A stretch of 64,000 bases of DNA from Alnus glutinosa (taxonomy: Eukaryota; Streptophyta; Magnoliopsida; Fagales; Betulaceae): contig NC_084893.1 in the NCBI RefSeq assembly GCF_958979055.1, forward strand, positions 26,367,487-26,431,486, in the 5' to 3' direction. The notes beneath the pieces are model-generated. The model was not told the origin of the DNA. It did not search any database and saw only the letters and a list, made by a program, of their open reading frames with translations. Position 1 is the first letter of the stretch, and every line of letters begins with the position of its first letter. Of the stretch, positions 13,406 through 24,822 are shown piece by piece. Position numbers and translations under genes: made by a program.

Positions 13406-13433
13406 AAAACATAACAAAGTTAAAAAACCTATA

Positions 13434-13479
<46 letters not shown>

Positions 13480-14930
13480 GGTTTAGAAACTATATACATT
13501 TGTAATGACTTGTATATATATACCCTAACCTTGCTATTTATGGCTATATATAGTAAATGCAATTATTTTGAGGGTTCCGTGCTACATAATAAATTAAATA
13601 CTTATGGTTTAGTCCCTTATATAGTACATACACTTAGGGTTAGGGTTTATAGCTATATATAGTATATACACTTAGGGCTAGGCTTTATAGCTATATATAA
13701 TATTTACACTTAGGATTTATAACTATATATAGTATATACACTTAATTAGGTCAATGGCTATATATAATACATACATTTAGGTTTAGGGTTTATGGCTATA
13801 TATAGGATATACACTTAGGGTTAGGATTTATAACTATATAGCTATATAGTATATATACTTAGGGTTAGGGTTTATCGATATATATAGTATATACACTTAG
13901 GGTTAGGGTTTATAGCTATATATAATATATATACTTATGGTTAGGGTTTATCGCTATATATAGTATATACACTTATGGTTAGGGGTTTTAGGGTTTATAG
14001 GTATATATAATATATACACTTAAGGCTATGGGTTATAATTTAATTGATTTTACATTTTATGAATAATAATGTCAATATAATTTTCACGTGTCATTATTGT
14101 ACACTTTTAAATGTAACATTAAATCATATATTGATTATAATTAGATTGTTCCGATATTATAGAAATTCGAATGAATTTGGTTTATGTGTTGTTACAAAAA
14201 ACTACAGTATATTTAACCTAAATTTGTATGAGAAAGATTGTGATATTAAATCTAAACAGTTGGAAAAATGAAAAAAACTATAGCGTATATCTTATAGTTT
14301 TTTTACGGCGTTTAAGTCGAATTTTATTCAATCAAGTTAAAAAGAGAATCTCCTCAAACAATTACAAAATTAAAAATTAAAAAGCTAAATGTTGATTTTT
14401 CTCATTCTTTAAAGAGAAATGTTTAATTTCATTCTCTTACACATCTTTCATCCATGTTTGTACAAGAGATGTGTAAATTGATCATTGAATTTATGTACTA
14501 TATGTGGGTTTTATAAAATACAATATTAAATTTCTAAAAAAAAAAGGGAAGAAAAATGATATATATAGCCATATACACTTAGGGTTAGGGTTTATGGCTA
14601 TATATAGTACATATACTTAGGGTTATGGTTTATAGCTATATATATATATAGTATATACTTTTAGGGTTATGATTTATGGCTATATATAGTACGTATACTT
14701 AGGATTATGGTTTATAGCTATATATAATATATGCACTTAGGGTTAGGGTTTAATTTTATGGTTAGGTTTTAGTTTTAATTTAGGGTTTAATATAGTATAT
14801 ATACTTAGTGTTAGGGTTTAATTTTAGGGTTAGGGTTTAGTTTTAATTTATAGTTTACGGTTTAGTTTTAGAGCTTAGGGTTTAGCTATATGTACAGTAT
14901 ATACACTTAGGGCTGCATGGGTTTGTATTT
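13120..14930 (+). repeat. Telomere-like minisatellite, TTAGGGTTTA units with TATAGCTATATATAG spacers
   Basis: Irregular tandem units of about 45-75 bp combine TTAGGGTTAGGGTTTA with the palindromic AT-rich spacer TATAGCTATATATAGTATA. The TTTAGGG-type strand is the plus strand here. The array is interrupted by unrelated AT-rich DNA at about 14040-14560 and contains an AT microsatellite at 13437-13476. It sits between two clusters of CACTA-2 subterminal repeats, so it is interstitial and not a chromosome end. Confidence 0.8.
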
Positions 14931-14997
14931 TTGTTTACGTGGTTAAATTATATAAATACAAATATATATATATATGATATAATTTTTTTATTAAATA

Positions 14998-15115
14998 CAA
15001 ATGCTACAATGGGCGACGTGTATTTTAAATACATGTCGCCCATTGGGGACGTGGCATAATACCACGTCCTTGATTGGACACGTGTACTTAGTACACGTGT
15101 CCAATTGTTTGGCCA
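14998..15115. repeat. CACTA-2 second subterminal repeat cluster
   Basis: Inverted copies of the GGCGACGTGTAT and ACACGTGTCCAATTG type occur here, the same vocabulary as 12789-13035. Together the two clusters bracket the first telomere-like block. Confidence 0.7.
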
Positions 15116-15210
15116 GGACAGCTGCGCGAGAGTTCTCCTTAAAATTCAAATAATATATTATTTTATAAAATATATATATATTCGAAATGTGGAAGCTACC
15201 CATTTCTGAG

Positions 15211-15214
<4 letters not shown>

Positions 15215-15247
<33 letters not shown>

Positions 15248-15388
15248 TCCGTCACAGCCACACCGGCCAGCTCCCCGACCACCGCGCATCTGCCCTTCCC
15301 GCCGGTTACACGCCCTCTCTCCAACTCTCTCTGCTCGGTTCTCGCTCTCTCTCTAATATCTCGCTCTATCTCTCTCTCCCTCTCTATC
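15215..15388. repeat. CT-rich microsatellite and pyrimidine tract in CACTA-2
   Basis: A pure CT run at about 15215-15243 is followed by CT-rich sequence up to the Cassandra insertion. CACTA-3 has a comparable CT-rich stretch just inside its own subterminal repeats (18870-18985), so this may be the 5'UTR region of the CACTA-2 transcript. The tract continues after the insertion at 16060-16140. Confidence 0.6.
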
Positions 15389-15980
15389 TGTAACGACCCA
15401 CCCCCAATGACACAATACTGTCCGCTTTTAGCTCCCCATATCAGACTTCCCAGGAGGTCACCCATCCTGGGATTGCTCTCGCAGCGGCTCGCTTAACTGC
15501 GGAGTTCTGATAGGTTTATTGCCATCACGGCTTTAAAACGCGTTGTGTCATAAAGGGTGCATTTATACATATAAGCACATCCTCATTCCCAGGCGATGTG
15601 GGACGTCACAATCACCCCCCCTTGGGACCCAGCGTTCTCGCTGGCGACCCTCATGGGATCACCCCATTCTTGGCATCCCAGCAAGTGCCCGCCGGCAACC
15701 CTCTTGGGCTTGTGCACGCTCCCACCATCTCAGGCTGGGCAATGGCTCTGATACCATTTGTAACGACCCACCCCCAATGACACAATATTGTCCGCTTTTA
15801 GCTCCCCATATCAGACTTCCCAGGAGGTCACCCATCCTAAGATTGCTCTCGCAGCGGCTCGCTTAACTGCGGAGTTCTGATAGGTTCATTGTCATCACGG
15901 CTTTAAATCGCGTTGTGTCATAAAGGGTGCATTTATACATATAAGCACATCCTCATTCCCAGGCGATGTGAGACGTCACA
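15389..15980 (-). mobile_element. Cassandra TRIM retrotransposon, complete, with 5S rRNA-derived LTRs
   Basis: Two 222-bp LTRs at 15389-15610 and 15759-15980 are almost identical and flank a 148-bp non-coding interior. Read on the minus strand, each LTR starts TGTGACGTC and ends GGTCGTTACA. The interior carries a primer-binding site, TGGTATCAGAGC (complement of 15745-15756), matching the initiator methionine tRNA end. Each LTR holds a 5S rRNA-like segment (complement of about 15446-15510 and 15816-15880, including GGATGGGTGACCTCCTGGGA), the diagnostic trait of the Cassandra family. The 5-bp target duplication CTATC lies at 15384-15388 and 15981-15985. It has no ORF and must rely on enzymes of other elements. 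Confidence 0.93.
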
Positions 15981-15985
15981 CTATC

Positions 15986-16799
15986 TCTCTTTACCTGTCT
16001 AAACTCCGGCCAGCCACCACTTAGGGTAAGCTTTCAGTACCCTCTCTGGCCATTTTTTTTTTTCTCTCTCTCTCGCTCACTCTCTCCCTCTCTCTCTGCC
16101 TCTCTCTCTGTATCTCTATGTCTCTCTCTCCCTCTCTGTAATGTAACGTTTGTTATTGTTTTTTTTTTTTTTTTAATTTTTTCTATTAGTATAAATTTTT
16201 TCCTCCCAAAAAATGCAGGTACAAAAAATACAAGAACCATATATTACACCACAGAGTATAGGATTGTGAGTAATTTTCAAATTTTGTTTCCTTCATTTTT
16301 TGGCTATAATAAATTTATGTATTTGTTTATATAAATTTCATATATTGTTGGGTTTGTATATATATTGTTGTGTCATTTTTTTTGGTTTTGCTGTGGTTGG
16401 TTATTATGCATGGGAAATATGCATGCGTACAGTTTTATGTTTTTTGGTGATATATTTTACCATTTACAAATTTGTGTTGTTATTATCATTTTTGGCAATT
16501 ATCATATTTTGGTTTTGGGGAATTCTAAAAAACCGAAATATGGAAAAATGACTCATAAAAATGGTCCTCATATACAAAATCACTTTTTAAAAATAAAATT
16601 ATGGAATTGTTTAAAATAAAATTGAAACAAGTATATCGTACTATTTCAACATTTTTGGCTACAGAGAGAAAAATAAAATTGAAGGAATCATTTTTGGTAA
16701 TTTCTTACAAAAACCATTTTAGAACAAACTCCATATCATTTTATAATAAAATGACCGTATCCGACAATTTCAACCAAAATTAAAATCAATAATTAATGA
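15986..16799. other. CACTA-2 interior; CT-rich then AT-rich, no gene seen
   Basis: A pyrimidine tract (about 16060-16140) is followed by AT-rich sequence. Short frames between 16300 and 16780 have no recognisable domain or codon pattern. The CT tract followed by possible GT-rich intron-like sequence resembles the leader of CACTA-3, so this could be a leader intron of the CACTA-2 gene, but that is inference. Confidence 0.4.
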
Positions 16800-18345
16800 A
16801 AAAAAACCCTTTAAAAAAAAACAAAAACCTTAACCCTAAACTTCTAAAAAAAAAAACACCCTAACCCTAAACCCTAAACCCTTATAATCAAGCACTCTAA
16901 ACCCTTAAGAAAAAAAAACCCTAATCCTAAACCCTAAACCCTTAAAAACAAAACCCTAAACCCGTAAGAAAAAACAAAAACCCTAACCCTAAACCCTAAA
17001 AAAATACAAACACCCTAAACCTATAAGGAAAAACCCTAACCCTAAACCCTAAACACAAAAAAAAAAAAACCCAAAAAACTATAAATCCTTAAAAAAAAAA
17101 AGGAATTACAAAAACAATAAACCCTTAAGAAAAAAAAAAACCCTAACTCTAAATCCTTAAGAAAAATACCTAAACCCTAACCATAAACCCTAAACCCTTA
17201 TAATCAAACACTCTAAACCCTTAAGAAAAAAAAAAACCCTAATCCTAAACCCTAAACCCTTAAAAACAAAACCCTAAACCCGTAAGAAAAAACAAAAACC
17301 CTAACCCTAAACCCTAAAAAAATACAAACACCCTAAACCTATAAGGAAAAAAAAAAAAAAAAAACCCTAACCCTAAACCCTAAACACAAAAAAAAAAACC
17401 CAAAAAACTATAAATCCTTAAAAAAAAAAGGAATTACAAAAACAATAAACCCTTGAGAAAAAAAAAACCCTAACTCTAAATCCTTAAGAAAAATACCTAA
17501 ACCCTAACCATAAACCCTAAACCCTTATAATCAAACACTCTAAACCCTTAAGAAAAAAAAAACCCTAATCCTAAACCCTAAACCCTTAAAAACAAAACCT
17601 AAACCCGTAAGAAAAAACAAAAACCCTAACCCTAAACCCTAAAAAAATACAAACACCCTAAACCTATAAGAAAAAAAAAAAAAAAAAAAAAACCCTAACC
17701 CTAAACCCTAAACACTAAAAAAAAACCCAAAAATCTATAAACCCTTAAAAAAAAAGGAATTACAAAAACAATAAACCCTTTAAAAAAAACAAAAACCTTA
17801 ACCCTAAACCCCTAAAAAAAACAAACACCCTAACCCTAAACCCTAAACCCTTATAATCAAACACCCTAAACCCTTAAGAAAAAAAAAAACATAATCCTAA
17901 ACCCTAAACCCTTAAAAACAAAACCCTAAACCCGTAAGAAAAAACAAAAACCCTAACCCTAAACCCTAAAAAAATACAAACACCCTAAACCTATAAGAAA
18001 AAAAAAAAAAAAAAAAAACCTAACCCTAAACCCTAAACACAAAAAAAAAAACCCAAAAAACTATAAACCCTTAAAGAAAAAAGGAATTACAAAAACAATA
18101 AACCCTTAAGAAAAAAAAAAACCCTAACCCTAAATCCTTAAGAAAAAAACCTAAACCCTAACCATAAACCCTAAACCCTTATAATCAAACACTCTAAACC
18201 CTTAAGAAAAAAAAAAAAACCCTAATCCTAAACCCTAAACCCTTAAAAACAAAACCCTAAACCCGTAAGAAAAAACAAAAACCCTAACCCTAAACCCTAA
18301 AAAAATACAAACACCCTAAACCTTTAAGAAAAAAAAAAAACCCTA
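16800..18345 (-). repeat. Telomere-like satellite (CCCTAAA/CCCTAA) with a ~326-bp higher-order period
   Basis: Degenerate AAACCCTAACCCTAAACCC units are separated by A-runs. A marker, TTATAATCAA, recurs at 16882, 17198, 17525, 17851 and 18179, spacings of 316, 327, 326 and 328 bp. Within each period the order of spacers (for example TACAAACACCC and GGAATTACAAAAACAATAAA) is conserved, so this is a higher-order array of about 4.5 copies. The C-rich strand is the plus strand, opposite to the block at 13120-14930. It ends directly before a TNPA-like exon of CACTA-2. Confidence 0.88.
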
Positions 18346-18363
18346 GGTACATCTGTTTGTTAT

Positions 18364-18474
18364 ATATTTCACAGACATATACATCTAGCACGCCCCCCAC
18401 TCGCGCCGCGTCGTTCGTGAAGACCCATACAAGGAAGGACGGCACTTACTTGAATGAACGTACACGGGTCCAAT
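18364..18474 (+). pseudogene. CACTA-2 TNPA-like exon, upstream half of a gene split by CACTA-3
   Basis: After a TTTCACAG acceptor, the sequence at about 18380-18474 encodes the Ptta/En/Spm-type block [20 protein letters not shown]. It ends before a GTATGC donor at about 18475. CACTA-3 is inserted at 18483, a few bases inside that intron. The downstream part of the same gene is at 28300-29027. No exons upstream of the telomere-like array were found. Assignment rests on the THTRKDG motif and on position. Confidence 0.65.
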
Positions 18475-18499
18475 GCGTATGCCACTACTAAAAAAACGC

Positions 18500-18835
18500 A
18501 TTTTATGGACGGTTTTTTTATAGACGGTTTTGAAAACCGTCTATAAAAAAAAATATTGTGGACGTTTTTGTATTAAACCGTCTGAAAAAATAAATTACGG
18601 ACGGTTTAAAAAAACCGTCCTTAAAACTCAGACGGTTTTAATATAACCGTCTGGAATTTTATAATTACCGACGGTTATATTAAAAGCGTCTATATTATTA
18701 TAGACGGTTTTAAAATCGTCTATAATAATATAGACGGTTATATCAAAACCGTCTAAAAATAGAAAGACGGTTTTAGAAAAACCGTTTGGAATTTTCTAAT
18801 TCTGGATGGTTTTTCTAAAACCGTCTAGACCTAAA
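18500..18835. repeat. CACTA-3 left subterminal repeats (GACGGTTTT motif)
   Basis: Many direct and inverted copies of GACGGTTTT and AAAACCGTC are separated by short AT-rich spacers. The same motif fills 27845-28195. Each neighbouring pair can fold into a small hairpin. Confidence 0.88.
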
Positions 18836-21113
18836 TTCTAAAAGTAAAAAGAAAAATCCCTAGCTCAGTTCATGCTCTCTCTCTCGATCCATGCTCTTCT
18901 CTCTCTCACACACACACCCAGCCGGCTGCCTTAGCTTCTTCCTCCGCTTCTCCAGCACTCTCTCTCTCTCTCTCTCTCTCTCTAGCTCAGTTCCCTCCGG
19001 TCCCTCTCGATATCTAGAAATCGATCCCGCCGGCTGGCCCTTCGTCGCTTCTCTGGCGCCATCTCTCTAGAAGTCGACCCCGGCTGGCCCTACATCATCT
19101 TCTCCGGCGACGCTCCGACGCTTCTCAGCTAGCCCACACCCGTTTTCCCGACGTACGCCGGCCCACACCAAGTTTAAAGGTTTGATTAATTTTTTTCCTA
19201 GCTCGCTATAATTTGCAATTATTTATTGGACTTGGTTATTTGTATTTTTATTTTGTGGGTTTTTTGTTTTTCCGTTTGGGCAATTTGGAGATTTTGTGTT
19301 TGTTGAATTGATTTTTCTGTGTTAAATTCTGGGTTTGTTGGAGATGAAATCGGTTGGGTACTTTCTTTTGGCTTCTCGGTGGTATATTTTTGTATCGTTC
19401 AAAAATTTCCCCTGCTATTTTTTTCTAAGCAGTTTCTTGCTCAAAAGTGTTTTTATGTCTTTCTACTGGCCCTCTTGTCTCACACCATCAATTTGGTTGC
19501 AGAGATGCAGGGGTGGAACTAAAATTTAAATAGGGGGACAAAACTAAAAAAAAAAAAAAAAAATCATTTCTAGGGGTAATAATTAATTTTGGACTGCAAG
19601 CAATAATGAGAGAACATCATGTAACTTTCATATGCGTACAATGACAAGCTCAACATAGCAGCACACTTCTAGACATACAAAAACAAATACAACATGTCTA
19701 GCAGTAACTCTATGAGATAACTAGCAAATGCCATAACTATTAACAGTAAATTGCAAATGGCAACTCAAACAGGTACAATAGGAACACGTGAGCACAAACA
19801 ACCTAATGGTTTACCTCCAGCAACCTTTGCAGCATCTGCATAAATGTGAATGAATGGAACATAAACAAATGAATGTGGTATTTCTTGTAAACTTTTAAGT
19901 GATGATTAGTGGACATTGGGAAGAACACATAGTGTTCTGTGGTGACAAAAAAAATCTTCTTAGTTTGATCTTAATGGTTCATTACAATCACTGTGGTACA
20001 AGGATCAAAGAAGTGCAGATTCACTTTTTGATGGCTCTTATCTGTTAAGAATTACTACCATGCATCTGTTAAGATTAATTCTGATTGTTTAAGACTGGGA
20101 AGTTGAGGTCTGGTGATGCTCTCTTCAAACTTTTACTAGCGTGCGAGAGGGTAGTTTTGGGGAGGATACTAGAAATTGAAAGTTGAAAAGGAATCATAAG
20201 TTTGATGTTAAAACTTTTATTCTAAGTTAGTGGTTGACAGGTGGTCATTACCCATAAAAGCATCCTGAGTGTCAGATCTCCCGTTAAGGTTTCACTCTTC
20301 ACTAGGAACATGGCCTTAGGTAACACCTTGATGGCCAAATAAATTGTGTAAGCACTATGGATGTCAATGGGATAGGGTGGAGTAGATTTCTCCTTCATGA
20401 CCCCACTATGCAGATTAGACACCCTTATCCATCCGCACGTCATACCAAAGGCGTGACAAAAATTGTCCCCACCATCCCCACCAATAACTTTAATCCCACA
20501 TCCCTGCACAGCCCCACCTCATTAAAGATGAATTTTAATTTCTTTTGTTTTGTTTCAAATCATTGAACTTTAATTCAAAAAATGAAAAATTCAAAGATAA
20601 GATTGAACAAAAATCCCAACTTGGAGAAATATATATATATATACACACATATACAAAATACATCGACATTTCAGGATATCCTTTTTTTTAGGTAATGATC
20701 TTCCTACAGAAAGAATGCCTAATATCCTTTAGCACTGGTGAATATGTTAAGTTTCTTTGCTTTCTTTATATATTAATTCTCTTTAAAGTATATATATATA
20801 TATACTTTGTTTTGAGGCTGCTGTGTATCATTTGTGGCTTCAAAGAAATGTTATTCTTCATGGAAAAACTCCTAGAACTGAAGAGCAAATTATTTTCAGA
20901 ATTCGTTGGGAAGTAAGGTCTAGAGTGATGGCCAAGTTTTCAGCTAGAATGGTTCATCGCTTTTAATCTGTTCGGCTGTGGTTTTGTTACTCTGTTTTAA
21001 GCGTTTGTTTTTTTGAGTTATGGAGCTGTGTGCTTCTTGCTCCACCGATGATTGTATCCATGTCTTTTCAGTTTTCAATATCTTTTTCTTCTTCACATGG
21101 TGTAGTTAGAAAG
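18836..21113 (+). promoter_or_regulatory. CACTA-3 promoter/leader region upstream of TNP2; no gene seen
   Basis: CT-rich DNA with CT and CA microsatellites (about 18870-18985) is followed by a GC-rich leader and a possible first donor near 19180. Then comes AT-rich, intron-like sequence to the TNP2 ATG at 21114. A separate tract at about 19510-20560 differs in composition and may be an inserted fragment, but no ends were found. Its short ORFs are not convincing. Confidence 0.45.
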
Positions 21114-24100
21114 ATGGACAAGAGTTGGATGAAGTTGCCGCGAAGTTCGCAAAAGTATATTCGCAGGGTTATGGAATTTGTGAAATTTGCACGTGAACAT
21201 GAGAGTAGAAAATGGGTCATTGTGTGCCCCTGTAAGAAGTGTTTGTTGGGCAAATCATGGTCCAGTGAAGTCGTATTTGCTCATTTAACATCAGGTACTG
21301 GGATTATTGAGGGTTACACTGAGTGGATAATGCATGGGGAATCACTTGTCCCTCCTGTTCAGAGCGAGACAATACATGAAGCTCCCAGGAGGCTTCAAGT
21401 GGATAGCATTCTACTACATGGTGGGTCCAGTGGGATGCAAGACATGCTTAATGATGTTTTTGCGATGCACGATGTCTGTGTAGAAGCCGGTGGGTCTCAA
21501 GTGCGAGTTGAAGTCGAAGCCGAAGCTGAGCCCGTGGATGTTGAAATTGAAGACTCTAACAGGGTGCCGAATAAGTTAGAAGAATTGCTAAAGGATGCCG
21601 ATACGCCACTCCATGGAAATACAAAACATAGCAAATTGGGAGCTATTGTGCGCCTATTTAGTATTAAGTGTATGGGCGGTTGGAGCAATACATCGTTCTC
21701 CATATTGCTTGAATTCATTAATGAACTGATGCATCCAGATGCAAGTTTGTTGCCTAAAGACACATACGAGGCAAAAAAATACTTGAAGGATTTGGGCCTT
21801 GAGTATGAGAAGATATCAGCTTGTCGCAATGGTTGTATGTTGTTTTGGAAAGAAAATGAAAAATTAGACAAATGTACATTCTGCAATGAGTCCAGGTGGA
21901 AGGATAACTTAATTAATGAAGATGGGTCGACAAAATGTTCGAAAAAAAAGCCGGTCAAAGTGTTGCGTTGGTTTCCTCTAATACCAAGGCTGCAGAGGTT
22001 GTTTATGTCACATCATACATCGTCACATATGAGGTGGCACGCTCAAGGCCGTACAAAAGACGGTGTGTTGAGGCATCCGGCCGATGGAAAAGCATGGAAG
22101 GCATTCGATTCACGTTACCTAGTATTCGCATCAGACTCGCGAAATGTCCGGCTAGGTTTAGCGTCAGATGGCTTCAATCCTTTTGGGAACATGTCCTCTA
22201 GTCACAGTACTTGGCCAGTAATGTTAGTACCTTACAATTTACCTCATTGGATGTGTATGAAGCAGCCGTATTTTATGTTAACCTTGATTATCCCTGGTCC
22301 GAGTGCACCAGGACAGAATATAGATGTGTACTTAGCTCCCCTTGTAAGTGAGTTGAAAAAACTATGGGAAGTAGGGGTACAAACTTTTGATGTAACCTCG
22401 AGAAAATATTTTACAATGCGTTCGGCCTTGATGTGGACGATAAATGACTTCCCGACATATGGTGATTTGTCAGGTTGCAGTACACATGGACGAAAAGCAT
22501 GTCCTTCTTGTATGCATGAAACGCAATCAACGTGGCTAACTTATGGTAAAAAGTTATGCTTTATGGGACATAGGCGATGGTTGCCTCTGGATCATCCATG
22601 GAGAAGAAATAAGAGACAATTCAACGGTGCGCAGGAAATGGGTAGTCCTCCCAATGTGCCGAATGACGATGAGATCATCCGACAATTAGAATGTGTTGTC
22701 AATCGGGCAAGGACCAGACAGAAGCTACCGGCTGGGGAAGTTGATTGGAAGAGGCGAAGTATATTATACGATTTGCCGTATTAGAAAGATCAGTTACTAA
22801 GCCATAACATTGATGTGATGCATACAGAAAAAAATATCGTTGATAACATACTTGGCACGCTACTGAACATGAGTGGTAAAACCAAAGACAACCACGAAGC
22901 ATGTCAAGACTTGCGTAAGATGAAATTGAGACCAGAACTTCATCCATTTACCGCGGAAAACGGCAAAATACTTTTGCCCGCAGCTTGTTTCAAAATGACA
23001 AAAAAAGAGAAGACTGACTTTCTGCAAGTGTTACATGATGTTAGAGTGTCAGATGGATATTCTTCAAATGTGTCACGTGGTGTGAAGCTCAAGGAATGTA
23101 CTGTTGGGGGTTTGAAGAGTCATGACAATCACATAATCATGCAACAACTCATGCCAATTGCACTTCGAGGAACCTTATCGGATGATGTTGTGAGGCCTTT
23201 AATCGAGCTATGTGGGTTCTTTAGGGATATTTGTTCATAAACACTGCGGGTGGAAGATCTGGATCGTCTTGAAAATCAAATTCCTATAATATTGTGCAAA
23301 TTGGAACGAATATTTCCTCCGGGTTTTTTTACATCCATGGTGCACGTAAGCATACATTTAGTACGTGAATGCAAACTGGGTGGACCGGTACACTACAGGT
23401 GGATGTATCCCGTTGAGAGGTAATGTTAAAATTTTGTTAAATTAAGGTTTGTTCTTATATGACAGTCTCATGGTCTAACTTTAATGTAGGTGCCTTGGTA
23501 GATATAAACGTACTGTTCATAATAAGGGCGCACCCGAAGGGTCTATTGCAGAGGGTTACATTGTAGATGAATTGTTGACATTTTGCTCGCGGAATTTAGT
23601 CAACGCGCCAACGGTTCATAATAAGACCCCAAGATACCAAGATGAATCAAGAGGGGCGACCAATTGGTTAAAACTTGACAGTTGCACGTTGGAGCAAGTA
23701 CACCGATATATTTTATTCAACTCTGATGATTTCCTCCAATTTCGCATGTGAGTCACATTATTGCTAGATATTGTTAGTTGCTAAATACAATGAAAAGTAA
23801 CCAACATCATCTGTTGTTGACGTATAGGATGCACATGGAGTCGTTAATGGAACAAAACAATAGGGAACGTACCTTGCATCAACCGTTGTTGAAGCAACAA
23901 CGAGACCAATTCTGTAGCTGGTACAAGTCATACGTAAGAAAATTGTGGGTTTGAATAATTATTTACCTATAACAGCATCATGAAACTTTGATTTTTGAAT
24001 AAGGTGTCTAAATCACAGGTTGATAAGTTGACCGAGGCGGAGAGAATGACATTAAGAGAGAAACTTGTTAGTCATGCCAAAGGCCCAATGTTCGATGCTG

Positions 24101-24642
24101 TTGAATGTAAGCGGTATGTGGTTAACGGCGTGTTGTACCGCACCCTGGATGTCGACGAAGAGAAAAAAAGTCAAAACAGTGGATTGTGTGTCACCACTGA
24201 AGATGGTCCCACCTATTACAGTAGGCTAACTCAAATAATCGAGGTTACATACTACGACTTGACGCGGTATGTCCTTTTCAAGTGCGATTGGGCCGACATT
24301 CAACCGAATAAGGGGTACAAAAAGGACGAATATGGATTCGATCTGGTAAATTTCAAGAACCTAATACACACGGGTGCGCGAATCACTGATGATCCGTTTG
24401 TACTACCTAATCAAGTATCGCAAGTGTATTATGTCGAGGATCCCAAAAATCCAAATTGGGCTGTTGCTGTAAGGACAAAACCAAGAAATGTGTACAATGT
24501 TGGCAGTGGTGAAAGTGATGACGGGGCCGAGGCTGATAGTTATCATGAGCATGAGCCTTTCAACGTCAACGTGACGGGGGGCGTTGGTTTTGATGACTTT
24601 GATTGTGCACGTACTAATGTACCGGCCACCGAAGCAACATAA
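21114..24642 (+). pseudogene. CACTA-3 TNP2 transposase, broken by two in-frame stops
   Basis: The start MDKSWMKLPRSSQKYIRRV at 21114 is the transposase-associated domain. The catalytic tnp2 blocks (LASDGFNPFGNMSSSHSTW, DFPTYGDLSGCSTHG) lie in the frame ending 22784. A TAG at 22782-22784 replaces the tryptophan of the YDLPYW block. The frame reopens and a second stop (TAA at 23238-23240) lies before DUF4218, whose remnants continue to about 23420 (HYRWMYPVER) before a GTAATG donor. Further exons at about 23490-23749 and 23829-23934 lead to the DUF4216 exon ending at 24642 (YVLFKCDWADIQPNKGYKK). Length and domain order match CACTA-1, but this copy should not give a full protein. Confidence 0.85.
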
Positions 24643-24822
24643 TAATTGTATGTATGAATGTGGTTAAACTATTAAATAGAATCCAAATATATGGTGTGTC
24701 CAGAAGGACTTACTTATAGTTGTCTCAATTTCATTCTTTAAGCATGTCGTTTTTGCATGCTGCATATTGTATATTTTATATTGTATTAAATGTGACTCAT
24801 TTTAATGTGTTTGCTGATAGAC

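Noticed and set aside
15440-15890. Two 5S rRNA genes
   Set aside because: The match covers only part of 5S, in opposite orientation to the coordinates given, and lies symmetrically inside paired LTRs with a primer-binding site and target duplication, which identifies Cassandra.
15187-16240. ORFs rich in serine/leucine or arginine/glutamate on both strands
   Set aside because: They come from CT/GA microsatellites and the Cassandra LTRs and have no domain.
13120-18345. A true chromosome end or telomere
   Set aside because: Units are degenerate, in both orientations, broken by spacers and flanked by transposon and genic DNA on both sides.
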